Of a DNA stretch of 64,000 bases, positions 54,972 through 63,785 are shown in pieces. The notes under the pieces are model-generated. The model had not been told where the DNA came from. It saw only the letters and a program-made list of their open reading frames with translations, and searched no databases. Where the stretch lies: positions 62,001 to 126,000 of the forward strand of contig WRPE01000003.1 in NCBI GenBank assembly GCA_009773315.1, read 5' to 3'. A program made the position numbers and the translations under genes. The stretch comes from Syntrophaceae bacterium (GTDB lineage: Bacteria; Desulfobacterota; Syntrophia; Syntrophales; Smithellaceae). The number at the start of each line of letters is the position of its first letter. Position 1 is the first letter of the stretch.

Positions 54972-55141
54972 GGCTTCGACAGGCTCAGCCACCGTCCCTA
55001 GGCTCAGTCACCGGGTTTTGGCCCTTCGACAAGCTCAGGGCCCTCATTATTAGCTCAGGGCCCGGGATGGTCGCACTGGTCGCTGAGCCTAGTTTATCCG
55101 GTCGCTGAGCCCGGTTTATTTGGTCGCTGAGCCTGTCGAAG
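54972..55141. repeat. Cluster of REP-like repeats in both orientations
   Basis: Seven or more full or partial copies of the CTTCGACAGGCTCAGGGACC-type repeat, some degenerate, on both strands between the GIY-YIG gene and the hsdR tail. Plus-strand forms are at 54974-54988 and 55022-55040; minus forms are around 55080-55095 and 55127-55141. Spacing is irregular and the units are not separated by unique spacers, so it is not a CRISPR. Confidence 0.85.
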
Positions 55142-55154
55142 CGCCGAAGCGAAG

Positions 55155-55511
55155 TCATGCTGCCAACGCTTCATTTAGTTCGTTAATAATTTCTTCTGTC
55201 TTATCGCCAAACAATTGCCACATTTTGCCTAATCCGCCTTGTGCATTAAAGGGGTTTAAATCAAAATCTTCTTTTTCAATATGAAAACTGCTGATTACAT
55301 AATCTTTAATCATGCGCAGCCACTGCATTTGTTCTTCGTTAAACTTTATTGCCCCTGATTGCTTTTTAAATACCCAATCCTGAAAGTTTTTGTCCACCGT
55401 TTTATCGTAAGCAGTAAGGGTGGCATCCAATCCGCTTACTTTACGAATAAGCGAAACAATGGCGGTGAGCTCGTTGCGAGGCGAACCGCTGCTCGTGTGC
55501 TTTGCGCACAT
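55155..55511 (-). pseudogene. hsdR: Detached C-terminal fragment of HsdR
   Basis: The frame encodes ELTAIVSLIRKVSGLDATL and continues to the end with FNEEQMQWLRMIKDYV and GGLGKMWQLFGD. This is the C-terminal part of the EcoEI-type HsdR C domain. It is out of frame with the main hsdR gene and overlaps its last 71 bases. The ATG at 55511 has no ribosome-binding site. It is best read as the broken-off end of hsdR. Confidence 0.85.
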
Positions 55512-57654
55512 TTTCTATATAATCGTTAAGAACGCCTGTAAATACTTTTGCGGCTTCGTTTTGTAGTTTTTCGGTTTCGGCTTTTATGGCGGCTGCAATC
55601 TCTATGGGTGCGGCACCTGCTTTTTCGGCGCGTACTTTAGTTTCAATGTCTTCCAGCACATCGGGGTTAAAAGCATTCAACAACTCTTTGGCCACCTGCG
55701 AAACGCTTTTGCCGTTTGCTTTCTCGGTAAATTGCTTACGCTCTTTTTCGGTTATTTGTTTGTCTAAACGGGTAAGACGGCTGGCAAGCATGGTAAACAA
55801 TTCTTCTTCCCGTGCACCCACGGCTATGGCTGCAAGCAAATCTTTGAGCGGTACACCGGGCTTTTTCTCCAATGGTCGGCTGTCGGTTTTTAAACTTGTG
55901 GTAACACCAATGGCATCAATAATTACAAAATGGTCTTTGGTAAATTGAGCGGTAGGCGTAACTTTGCGCAAACTGTCTAAATCGATAGTCCGCGTTCCTC
56001 GCCCTTTCATTTGCTCAAAATAGTTGATGCTTTTAACATCGCGCATAAAAAGCAAACACTCCAGCGGTTTTACATCTGTTCCCGTGGCAATCATATCAAC
56101 CGTTACGGCAATACGTGGGTAATAAGTGTTGCGAAACTGTGCCAATGTGCTTTTGGGGTCGAGGGCTGTGTAAGTTATTTTTTTGCAGAATTTATTTTCT
56201 TCGGCAAATTCTTCTCTGACAATTTGAATGATGTCGTCAGCATGACTATCTGTCTTGGCGAAGATTAAAGTTTTAGGCACTTCAAAGTTTCCGTCTTTAT
56301 CGTAGCGTTCTTTGAAAATGCTGGGCAGGTTATTTTTGAATGTTTGGATGATGGTTCTGATCTGGTTGGGATTTACCACATCTTTATCCAATTGCAGTTT
56401 TGAATAATTCTCATCTTCGTCCTGCAATTCCATTCGTTTCTTGCGGCTCAGGCGCTCACGGTGTTCAATGTATTCACCTTTCCAAAGCGTGGCACCTTGG
56501 TTAGTTACTTTGGTATCAATGATAAAGACTTCATAACCAACATTTACGCCATCGGCAACCGCCATTTCGTGAGAATATTCGCTCACCATATTCTGATCGA
56601 AGTAACCAATGGTGCGTTTGTCGGGTGTGGCGGTTAAGCCAATTTCAAAAGCATCGAAATATTCTAAGACTTGCTTCCAAAGGTTGTAAATACTGCGGTG
56701 GCATTCGTCAATTACAATGAAATCGAAAAACTCAATCGGCATTTTTCCATCGTATTCAATCGGTGGAATTTCTTTGGGTTGCCATTTGCGCTCGTTCGGG
56801 TTTTCTTCTTCGGCACTTTCTTCCAACTCTGTTCCTTTTAAAATGGAATACAAACGCTGAATAGTGCTGATGCAAACCTGGCTGTCGGTGGCGACATAGC
56901 TCGATTTTAATCGCTGCACACTGTATAGCTCAGTAAATTTACGGTTGTCGTCATTCGGCACGAACGACATAAATTCCTGTTCGGCTTGCTCGCCAAGGTT
57001 TTTGGTATCCACCAAAAACAAAACCCGTTTCGCTTTAGCATATTTCAGCAAACGATAAACGGAAGTAATGGCTGTAAAGGTTTTTCCTGACCCCGTTGCC
57101 ATTTGTATTAATGCCCTTGGGCGGTTTTCTTTAAAAGAGATTTCTAATTTGTTGATGGCGTTCATCTGGCAGTCACGCAAACCATCGGTTTGCAATGCAG
57201 GTAAATCAAACAATCTTTTGCGCAGCGATTTGTCTCTTTTTGTCCAATCACGTAATGTTTCCGGTCGATGGAAAGTGAAAACCGGTCGGGAACGAGGCTT
57301 GGGATCGCGATAATCGGTAAAACGGGTTAGCGTACCGGTGCTTTCATAGACAAAAGGTAGGGGATCGTTATTAAGATATTTCAGTTTGCTGTCGGCATAA
57401 TCTTTAGACTGATCTTCATGAATCGTTAATCGAGCGCCCTCTTCTTCTTTTTTCGCTTCAATTACACCTACGGGTTTGCCCTCGACAAATAAAATATAAT
57501 CCGCAGGGCCAATTTCCGTTTGGTATTCCGTAACAGCTACACCAAGCCCGACACTCAGATTAATTTGCTTCTTCTTCTGAATAATCCAGCCGCATTCAGT
57601 TAACTGCTTGTCAATATTATCGCGTGCAATCTGTTCCGGGTTTTGATTGGTCAT
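55441..57654 (-). pseudogene. hsdR: Type I restriction subunit HsdR, truncated by deletion and frameshift
   Basis: 737 residues. The nuclease domain has D52 and E66-x-K68 (in FVEGKPVGVIEAKK). The helicase part has ATGSGKT near residue 187 and DECH with GLTATP further on. Normal sequence stops at VRKAHEQ near 55489; the remaining 15 residues are out-of-frame readthrough. The matching C-terminal piece resumes at once in the other frame, with roughly 80 expected residues missing. Nuclease and motor motifs remain, but the C-terminal domain needed for complex assembly is split. Confidence 0.85.
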
Positions 57655-57822
57655 AGTGTCACATAGTGTCAGGTCTTGAAATATAAGTTTTCCTGCGTCT
57701 CGCAGAGCTTTTTATTAATCGCACGCATAATACAACTTCCTGGAAACATTGCAACAAAATACCAGCCATTCCTGGCTGCCTTTGGAAAGAAGGGAATGGC
57801 ACCCTATTTTCCGATCCGCCTA
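57655..57822. other. Gap upstream of hsdR
   Basis: 168 bases with no gene. It has a short direct repeat TAGTGTCA at about 57654-57672 and a small inverted repeat CAGCCATTCCTGGCTG near 57763-57778. No clear promoter was found for hsdR. Confidence 0.4.
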
Positions 57823-58824
57823 TCATTTCTTTTCATTCAGTAAATTTAAGATCACTTTTGTGATAATTTCTTTTTCCGACGGTTTGCTTGCGGCAATCAT
57901 GAGCGTCAGTGCGACTAGTGCATTGTCGTCAATGCGTTTGCGCCCGTCCTTATCCAGCAAAATACCGTTCCTTTGAAGAAAGCAGACAAAAAGCGCCGCC
58001 GCGATGCGCTTGTTACCATCAATAAAGCTGTGATTCTTTGTCACAAAATAAAGCAGATGGGCGGCTTTCTCTTCCACGGTGGGATAGACGTCTTTGCCGT
58101 CGAAGGTCTGATAAATCGCGCCGATGGAGCCTTGAAAACTTTTATCTTTCTCCTGTCCGACAAGCGCGGAACCTTTGAATCTGATTCTCATCTGTTCAAT
58201 GACATTTCTGGCTGCCTCATATGTCAGTTTGTATTTTGCCTTTTTCGTTCCTTTCGGTGCGGCCAGTCGCTGGTGGTCAAAGTCGTCAAGAATATTCAAC
58301 GCCCGTGAATATTCAGCAATGATCTGAACAATACCTTTTGCTTCATCCGATACACCATCAAGCAACGCTATGTTGCCAAGCAAGCGGACTGTGTCCTGTA
58401 ATTCCCTGATTTTGCTTCGCTGGGCCGTCAGTCGTTTCTTATTGATGGTATAGCCTTCAACCAGATGTTTACGCAAAACATTGGTCGCCCATATACGAAA
58501 TTGGGTGCCACGCAGTGATTTAACTCTGTAACCAACTGAGATAATTACATCCAGGTTATAGAAATCAACACCCCTTTCTACTGTTCTTCCGCCCTCATTT
58601 TGAACTATCCGGAAATTCCGGATAGTTGGTTTTTCATTTAATTCTTCTTCTCGATAAATATTCTTTATGTGTTCGTTTACCGTTCGCACATCCTTATCAA
58701 AGAGTACAGCTAGTTGTTTCTGTGTCAGCCAAACTGTTTCGGCTTCCAACTGGACATCAATTTGTGGGCCATCCTTTGCTTTGTAAATTTCGATTTCGCC
58801 TTTTTCAAATTCTTTATTTTTCAT
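57823..58824 (-). CDS. RhuM-Fic fusion protein
   Basis: 333 residues. Residues 1-130 are a RhuM-type domain (ETVWLTQKQLAVLF, FYNLDVIISVGYRVKS). The C-terminal half is a Fic/Doc domain with the active motif HSFIDGNKR at 265-273, of the Doc-like GNK form rather than GNGR. Fic enzymes transfer AMP or other phosphate groups to protein targets. It is the first gene of the restriction locus. A separate inhibitory antitoxin motif is not seen within the protein or next to it. Confidence 0.9.
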   Translation of the reverse strand: MKNKEFEKGEIEIYKAKDGPQIDVQLEAETVWLTQKQLAVLFDKDVRTVNEHIKNIYREEELNEKPTIRNFRIVQNEGGRTVERGVDFYNLDVIISVGYRVKSLRGTQFRIWATNVLRKHLVEGYTINKKRLTAQRSKIRELQDTVRLLGNIALLDGVSDEAKGIVQIIAEYSRALNILDDFDHQRLAAPKGTKKAKYKLTYEAARNVIEQMRIRFKGSALVGQEKDKSFQGSIGAIYQTFDGKDVYPTVEEKAAHLLYFVTKNHSFIDGNKRIAAALFVCFLQRNGILLDKDGRKRIDDNALVALTLMIAASKPSEKEIITKVILNLLNEKK

Positions 58825-58907
58825 AGCCTTCTTTTTCGCCTTAATTTAGCGTTCGCTGCCTAATGCCAGCTTAAGCAAAAAAATCGTATCCATCCGAAGC
58901 TTCGTCT

Positions 58908-59057
58908 TTACCCATTTTTGCGCTCGTCGGTCTGCAGGTCTCCCAGGCCACTCAAAATGGTGCGGTCGCTCATTTTTTCCAGCCTTGCGATACGCTTCTG
59001 CAACAGTTGCCCATAAGCCATACCGGCACGCTTACCTACGATTTCTTTATTAATCAT
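58908..59057 (-). CDS. 49-residue ORF overlapping the prc stop codon
   Basis: MINKEIVGKRAGMAYGQLLQ with a helical, charged remainder ending TDERKNG. The ATG overlaps the prc TGA as ATGA, the same coupling used throughout this genome. No family recognised. It may be a real small gene co-translated with prc or the truncated start of a gene cut by the insertion of the restriction locus. Confidence 0.35.
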   Translation of the reverse strand: MINKEIVGKRAGMAYGQLLQKRIARLEKMSDRTILSGLGDLQTDERKNG

Positions 59058-61150
59058 GGTGTTACGGCCCCCAGCGTCACCATATCGCGCAGGATGTTGA
59101 CACTCTCGTTCACAAAAGGCGCGTACTGCTCCCGGATCTTTTGCCTCTGTTCGGAAGGCGTTTCATTCTCTTTGCCGCCGTTTTCCTTCTTCATCGTCTT
59201 GCGAAAATCATCAAGCTGGATGATGTCCTTCTTACCCGCAGCTTCTTTGTTGTCTTTGATGATTTTGGCAAACTTTGCGTCTGTCGCAATCCGGCTCTGC
59301 GACTTGGACATCAGCGTCGCGATCAGGGGCTTGTCAACAGGCTTCCATTGCGGCGCAGCATTGCCCCACACGCCCAGGAAGGGTACGATGGCCTGGGCCG
59401 GCAGCGGATAGTCCAGTGCCGCTTCACCGATATCTTCGAGTAAAAACCATCCAGGCAACCTCACGTCCGCTATCACACCCGTCTTCTGCGTTGATTTGCC
59501 ACCGGGCAGGAAGTACAACCCTGTGGTGACCTTCATGGCGCCAAGCTCCCAGGGCAACGGTATTATTGACTGTACGGAACCCTTGCCGAAGGTATGGTCC
59601 GACCCGACAATCACCGCGCGGCGGTAGTCTTGCAGGGCGCCCGCGACGATCTCGCTGGCCGAGGCACTCAGCCGGCTCGTCAAAACGACGAGAGGGCCCA
59701 TGTAGAGTGCCCGTGAATCCTCCACGGGAGCAGCAACGATGCTGCGCTTGTCATATTCTTTCACCGGGGCGGCTGAACCATTGGCAAGAATCGTCACCTG
59801 TCCCCGGCTGTCCTTGACTGCTACTATGCCGCCCTTACCAATGAAAAGGCCGGCAAGGCGCACCGCCTCCTCAAGCAGCCCACCGCCGTTGCGCGACAGG
59901 TTTAGCACGATGCCGTCCACCTGCTGCCGCCTGGCCTCGGCGAGAATTTTTTTCACGTCTTCGTAACTGGACTTGCCGCCCTTCTCACCGCCATAGAAGG
60001 AAGGAAGATCGATTACGCCGAAACGGTACTGCCTGCCACCCACATTCCGAATCTCGTAGGTGATCTTCGCCTCCTGTTCCTTCACGTCGATCTGGTCGCG
60101 CATGATGGTGACGTTGAAGCGATCCTGACGATCAGCCTGCCGCAGGATCGTCAAGGTTACCCGTGTGCCTTTCTTGCCACGGATCATGCTAATGACGTCG
60201 CGCAGGTCCATATCGATGACGTCGACCGGCATTTCCCTTTCCTGGGCCACGGCGATGATTTTGTCCTTTGGCTTCAGCAGACCCGTTTTCTCGGCGCCAC
60301 CCCCGGGAATCAACTCTTCAATAACGGTAAAGCCGGTGTCGCTCGACAGAACGGCCCCGATTCCCTCCAGGGAAAGCTTCATCTGAATCTGGAGATCCTC
60401 GAGGTTTTTGGGGGTGAGGTAACTGGTGTGCGGATCCAGGGCCCGGGCGAAAGCTTCGGCAGAGGTTGCAATGAGCTGTACGGGATTCTGCTCGACCACC
60501 CGCATCGTCTGTAACTCATAGCGGTGTATCTGCTTCTTTTTGGCTGTAGCCAGGTCAATTCCTGCATGCAGTGAATTTTCGATCTGGAATTGTATGATTT
60601 TTTTCAGGAGCTCCTGCTTTTCCGCCATCGTCTTCGGATAGGGGCGCTTGTCCACGTTGGTATTCAGCGCCACCTTGTTATCAGATCGAAAGTCCGGCCC
60701 CAGAATCTTTTTGACGATGGCTTCGTTCTCCCGCGCTCGGGCAACGAGCAAGTCATAAACCAACTGGAGCGACGTGCAGTTGCCTTTTTCCGCGCTAACA
60801 AAAACGTCCAGAAGGAGTGGTTTGAGGTTCTCCAAATCAGACTCGTACAGCAGCGTTTTAGAGGGATCAAGGCGCTTGATCATCTGGTCGACGGCGTGAA
60901 TCTTGATCTCCGGGGTGATACTCTTCATTGCGTAGTGGTTTTCGTGGAATGCTTCCATCAGCTGGGGAAGGCGGCTACAGTTAAGGTCTTTTGCCACCAC
61001 AGTGCAGGAGACAAGGAGGATCATCATCAGAATCAGCGGCAAAAGGACACAGAATCTGCCTTTCGGGGCAAAGGCTGTTGTATAGTTCCCGTGATTGTTC
61101 CGAATGGTATTTTTAGAGATATTCTTCACTCTTTTGTTGTACACGTTCAT
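59054..61150 (-). CDS. prc: C-terminal processing (tail-specific) protease, S41A family
   Basis: 698 residues, the long Tsp/Prc form. A long N-terminal hydrophobic segment ends at LLVSC, a lipobox-like site, so it may be a periplasmic lipoprotein. A PDZ domain with LSLEGIGAVLSSDTGFTVIEELIPGGGA precedes the protease core. SRLSASASEIVAGALQDYRRA holds the catalytic Ser and GKGSVQS the catalytic Lys. It degrades or trims periplasmic proteins by their C-termini. AGGAG precedes the ATG. It is not functionally linked to the restriction genes beside it. Confidence 0.93.
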   Translation of the reverse strand: MNVYNKRVKNISKNTIRNNHGNYTTAFAPKGRFCVLLPLILMMILLVSCTVVAKDLNCSRLPQLMEAFHENHYAMKSITPEIKIHAVDQMIKRLDPSKTLLYESDLENLKPLLLDVFVSAEKGNCTSLQLVYDLLVARARENEAIVKKILGPDFRSDNKVALNTNVDKRPYPKTMAEKQELLKKIIQFQIENSLHAGIDLATAKKKQIHRYELQTMRVVEQNPVQLIATSAEAFARALDPHTSYLTPKNLEDLQIQMKLSLEGIGAVLSSDTGFTVIEELIPGGGAEKTGLLKPKDKIIAVAQEREMPVDVIDMDLRDVISMIRGKKGTRVTLTILRQADRQDRFNVTIMRDQIDVKEQEAKITYEIRNVGGRQYRFGVIDLPSFYGGEKGGKSSYEDVKKILAEARRQQVDGIVLNLSRNGGGLLEEAVRLAGLFIGKGGIVAVKDSRGQVTILANGSAAPVKEYDKRSIVAAPVEDSRALYMGPLVVLTSRLSASASEIVAGALQDYRRAVIVGSDHTFGKGSVQSIIPLPWELGAMKVTTGLYFLPGGKSTQKTGVIADVRLPGWFLLEDIGEAALDYPLPAQAIVPFLGVWGNAAPQWKPVDKPLIATLMSKSQSRIATDAKFAKIIKDNKEAAGKKDIIQLDDFRKTMKKENGGKENETPSEQRQKIREQYAPFVNESVNILRDMVTLGAVTP

Positions 61151-61288
61151 ACTCCTGGTCCTTTCCGCCGCACTGTGAACGGCGGGTTATGCTTTCGCTC
61201 TGCATGAGAAATCATGAGGGTGCGACGATAGAAGGCTCACGGGCTTCTGTCAAGAGAAAAGCCGTTCACCGTTGATGAAGATTTTGCC

Positions 61289-62197
61289 TCACACCATCAA
61301 CGGATATGACAGAGCATACACTTCCGTGGCATTCGGGAAGGGACGGGCATTTTCCAGGCTTTTAATCTTCTCGAACTGTTCCATTACCTCTTCTGCGGCT
61401 ATGTCCCGCTCGGTGTCGCCGATGCAGACACCCTCTCCCGAAACAACCGCCGTTCTTGCAAACCAGCCGGCGCTCATCGTGAAGATCATCCCCGTATCCT
61501 GATTTTCTTCGGAACACAGATACACGGTCATGGGAACGTTGAATTTCGGTTTCAGCTTCCTGGCGATCTCTTCCGGAATAAGTCCCCGTGTCATCTGGGT
61601 ATCAGCATTCGGTGCGACCGTGTTGACTTTGATGTTGTATTTTACCAGTTCCTGCTTGATGACGTTCATAAAGCCGACCTGTGCCATCTTGGCGGCGCCG
61701 TAATTCGCCTGGCCGAAGTTCCCGTAAATACCCGACGTGGAAGCGGTCAGGACAATCCGTCCGTAATTATTTTCCTTCATGACCAGAGCGGCCGGCTGCG
61801 TCACACAAAAGGCGCCCCGCAGATGCACGGCAATGACCTGGTCCCAATCGGCTTCCGTCATTTTGAGGAAGCTCCGATCCCGCAAAATCCCCGCGTTATT
61901 GATGAGAATATCCACTTTTCCGAAATGATCCACGGCGGTTTTAACAATATTTTTACCGCCCTCCATGGTCGAGACGGAATCATAATTGGCCACGGCCTCA
62001 CCGCCTATCGCCTTGATTTCTGCTACGACTTTGTCCGCCGCTGATGAACCGCCGCCGCTTCCATCGAGCGATCCACCTAGATCATTGACGACAACTTTCG
62101 CGCCTCGTTTTGCCAAATCAAGGGAATATTCCCTGCCCAGACCACCACCGGCACCCGTGACAATAGCCACTCTTCCTTTAAAGCTGATTCCTGACAT
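61289..62197 (-). CDS. SDR-family (3R)-hydroxyacyl-CoA dehydrogenase-like protein
   Basis: 302 residues. The NAD(P) loop is TGAGGGLG near residue 15. NDLGGSLDGSGGGSSAADKVVAEI is a signature shared with the dehydrogenase part of peroxisomal multifunctional enzyme type 2. The catalytic set is ASTSGIYGNFGQANYGAAK, with Ser, Tyr and Lys. It probably oxidises 3-hydroxyacyl-CoA thioesters. A strong AAGGAGG precedes the ATG. No hydratase or SCP-2 domain follows, unlike the eukaryotic fusion. Confidence 0.9.
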   Translation of the reverse strand: MSGISFKGRVAIVTGAGGGLGREYSLDLAKRGAKVVVNDLGGSLDGSGGGSSAADKVVAEIKAIGGEAVANYDSVSTMEGGKNIVKTAVDHFGKVDILINNAGILRDRSFLKMTEADWDQVIAVHLRGAFCVTQPAALVMKENNYGRIVLTASTSGIYGNFGQANYGAAKMAQVGFMNVIKQELVKYNIKVNTVAPNADTQMTRGLIPEEIARKLKPKFNVPMTVYLCSEENQDTGMIFTMSAGWFARTAVVSGEGVCIGDTERDIAAEEVMEQFEKIKSLENARPFPNATEVYALSYPLMV

Positions 62198-62286
62198 TTA
62201 AAATCCTCCTTCAAAATTGTTTTTATGGATCGGTATAAAACCCCAAACACCCATCGAGGTAGTTCCGTGGTTGAAACACACCGGTT

Positions 62287-62853
62287 TCAGTCATAGAGCT
62301 TTCTCACCATCCAGGAGATCTTTTGCCCCAGGGCCTGTGCGCTCTGGACACCTTCCTCATCTTTTTTTACATCTCCCTTATCTCTGGCAACACTCATGGC
62401 TCGACCGGCAATAATAAGCTCGTTACTGAAGAAAAAATGGTTCATGGTTTCGATTGTATGTAACCCTCCGGTACGACGAAAGCAGGATACAGAAGCCCCG
62501 ACTTTGTTCTTGTACATCCTCCCATTTGCCAGTCCGACGAAACCCGCCCGGTCGATCAAAGCCTTCATTTCCGCTGTTACAGCCTGAAAATAAGAAGGAG
62601 ATCCCAAAACGATACCCTGAGCCGTTGTCATCTTTTCGATATACGCATTCGCCGCATCGTTCTTAACGGCGCATCGTCGGTCCTGATTCTCGAAACATTT
62701 ATAGCATGCTATACACCCGTGAATCGCCTTTGCCGAGAGCTAAACGAGTTCTGTTTCAATACCCTCCTTCTCGATCTCCCGTAAGAGATAGCCTATCAAC
62801 GTGGTGGTGTTGCCATCTTTCCTAGGACTACCATTGAAAGCGATAACCTTCAT
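62287..62853 (-). pseudogene. Iron-sulfur flavoprotein-like gene with an in-frame amber codon
   Basis: The frame starts at 62853 (AAGGA upstream) with MKVIAFNGSPRKDGNTTTL, the FMN-binding loop of NADPH-dependent FMN reductase-like flavodoxins. It stops at TAG 62740-62742, after ELV. The same frame then continues with GCIACYKCFENQDRRC, a C-x2-C-x2-C-x7-C cluster typical of iron-sulfur flavoproteins, and runs to 62287 with normal family sequence. Full length would be 188 codons. The TAG could be a nonsense mutation (CAG to TAG), a sequencing error, or read through. Confidence 0.8.
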
Positions 62854-62931
62854 ATCTGTCGTCCTTTTCATCATGAGGTATTGTCGAAAGTTTCGAGAGG
62901 GTGAACTCCCCCCGATATTTATTTGTACCAC

Positions 62932-63173
62932 ATGTTAAGTTAGATTTCAGCAGTCTTTTGATTATCTCCGACTTGCTTCGGCGATCTTCTACAAGGTATT
63001 AATATTGTAATCATTAATGGAATCACTTAAATAAATCTTGACCGTAAAACTGATCCTGTGCCAAAATTCTATCATCCATACGGTCTTTTGGGGGACGCCT
63101 CATCATGAATTGAATTATTGCCGCTGTAAATTTCTGCATTTCAGGATATTTCATTGTCAATATCATCAAGCAT
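62932..63173. other. Intergenic region between divergent genes
   Basis: 242 bases separate the flavoprotein gene from the plus-strand membrane gene. Promoters for both must lie here, but I could not fix one with confidence. A minus-strand open frame at 63023-63439 is only the shadow of the membrane gene. Confidence 0.4.
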
Positions 63174-63734
63174 ATGATTCGTCCCGGGATGAATTCGGAA
63201 TATACGCGCATGCTGATGTTTGCCTGCCTTGCAACCATTCCACTGGTTTTCATGCTGATGATGGTCGCGGGCAAAGAACGCTGGTTATTCCTTCTGGACC
63301 ACGGCAAAGAAATGGCCGGGGGTGGCCCACTGATGGTTCTCCTTCTTGTGGGTCTGGTTATTCTGCTCATTTTGATGCCGCTTGGAATGCTTGCCGGCAT
63401 CTGGTACGGCATGGGCTTCCAATTCGGTACGATGTTCATCCTTTATTTTGTTCCGATCATCTCCCGGCTTATTTTCAACACCACTCAACAATCGATTGTA
63501 GCCGCAATCACGCAGGGACTTCTCTTTTTTGCTGCCTTTTTAATCGGTATATCCATTGTTGAAATCCTGGAACGCTTCAGCTCGGGCGCGCAGCTATATG
63601 ACGCGCATCTGCAATTGGTTTGGCCCGACTATCGTGATGCGGCCAAAATGTTTTTCAGTGTCTGTGTTTTCGCACTGATCAACCAGATAATCGCGGTTTA
63701 TTATGAGGTCCAGTCCATGCTGGGCCGCACTTAA
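63174..63734 (+). CDS. Multi-spanning membrane protein of unknown function
   Basis: 186 residues with about five membrane helices (near 13-35, 50-80, 82-105, 110-130 and 150-175). No family recognised. The ATG at 63174 has no good ribosome-binding site; AGGA sits 7 bases ahead of an ATT at 63153 in the same frame, so a rare start there is possible. It is followed 51 bases later by another membrane protein gene on the same strand, so the pair may form an operon. Confidence 0.65.
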   Translation: MIRPGMNSEYTRMLMFACLATIPLVFMLMMVAGKERWLFLLDHGKEMAGGGPLMVLLLVGLVILLILMPLGMLAGIWYGMGFQFGTMFILYFVPIISRLIFNTTQQSIVAAITQGLLFFAAFLIGISIVEILERFSSGAQLYDAHLQLVWPDYRDAAKMFFSVCVFALINQIIAVYYEVQSMLGRT

Positions 63735-63785
63735 GGAAATAAGGGCATTCTTAATATTCTTCCACTATGGAGGGTGTGTTAACAA

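Noticed and set aside
54545-55141. Possible CRISPR array
   Set aside because: Copies occur in both orientations with irregular spacing and no unique spacers of constant length; no cas genes are nearby. It fits a REP-like repeat cluster.
62740-62742. Pyrrolysine or other recoding of TAG in the flavoprotein gene
   Set aside because: Nothing in the window (no pyl genes, no suppressor tRNA) supports it, and flavoproteins are not known pyrrolysine users; nonsense mutation or error is simpler.
63023-63439. 138-codon minus-strand frame at the right edge
   Set aside because: It lies opposite a protein with clear membrane-helix periodicity and has an unlikely Met/Pro/Arg-rich composition.
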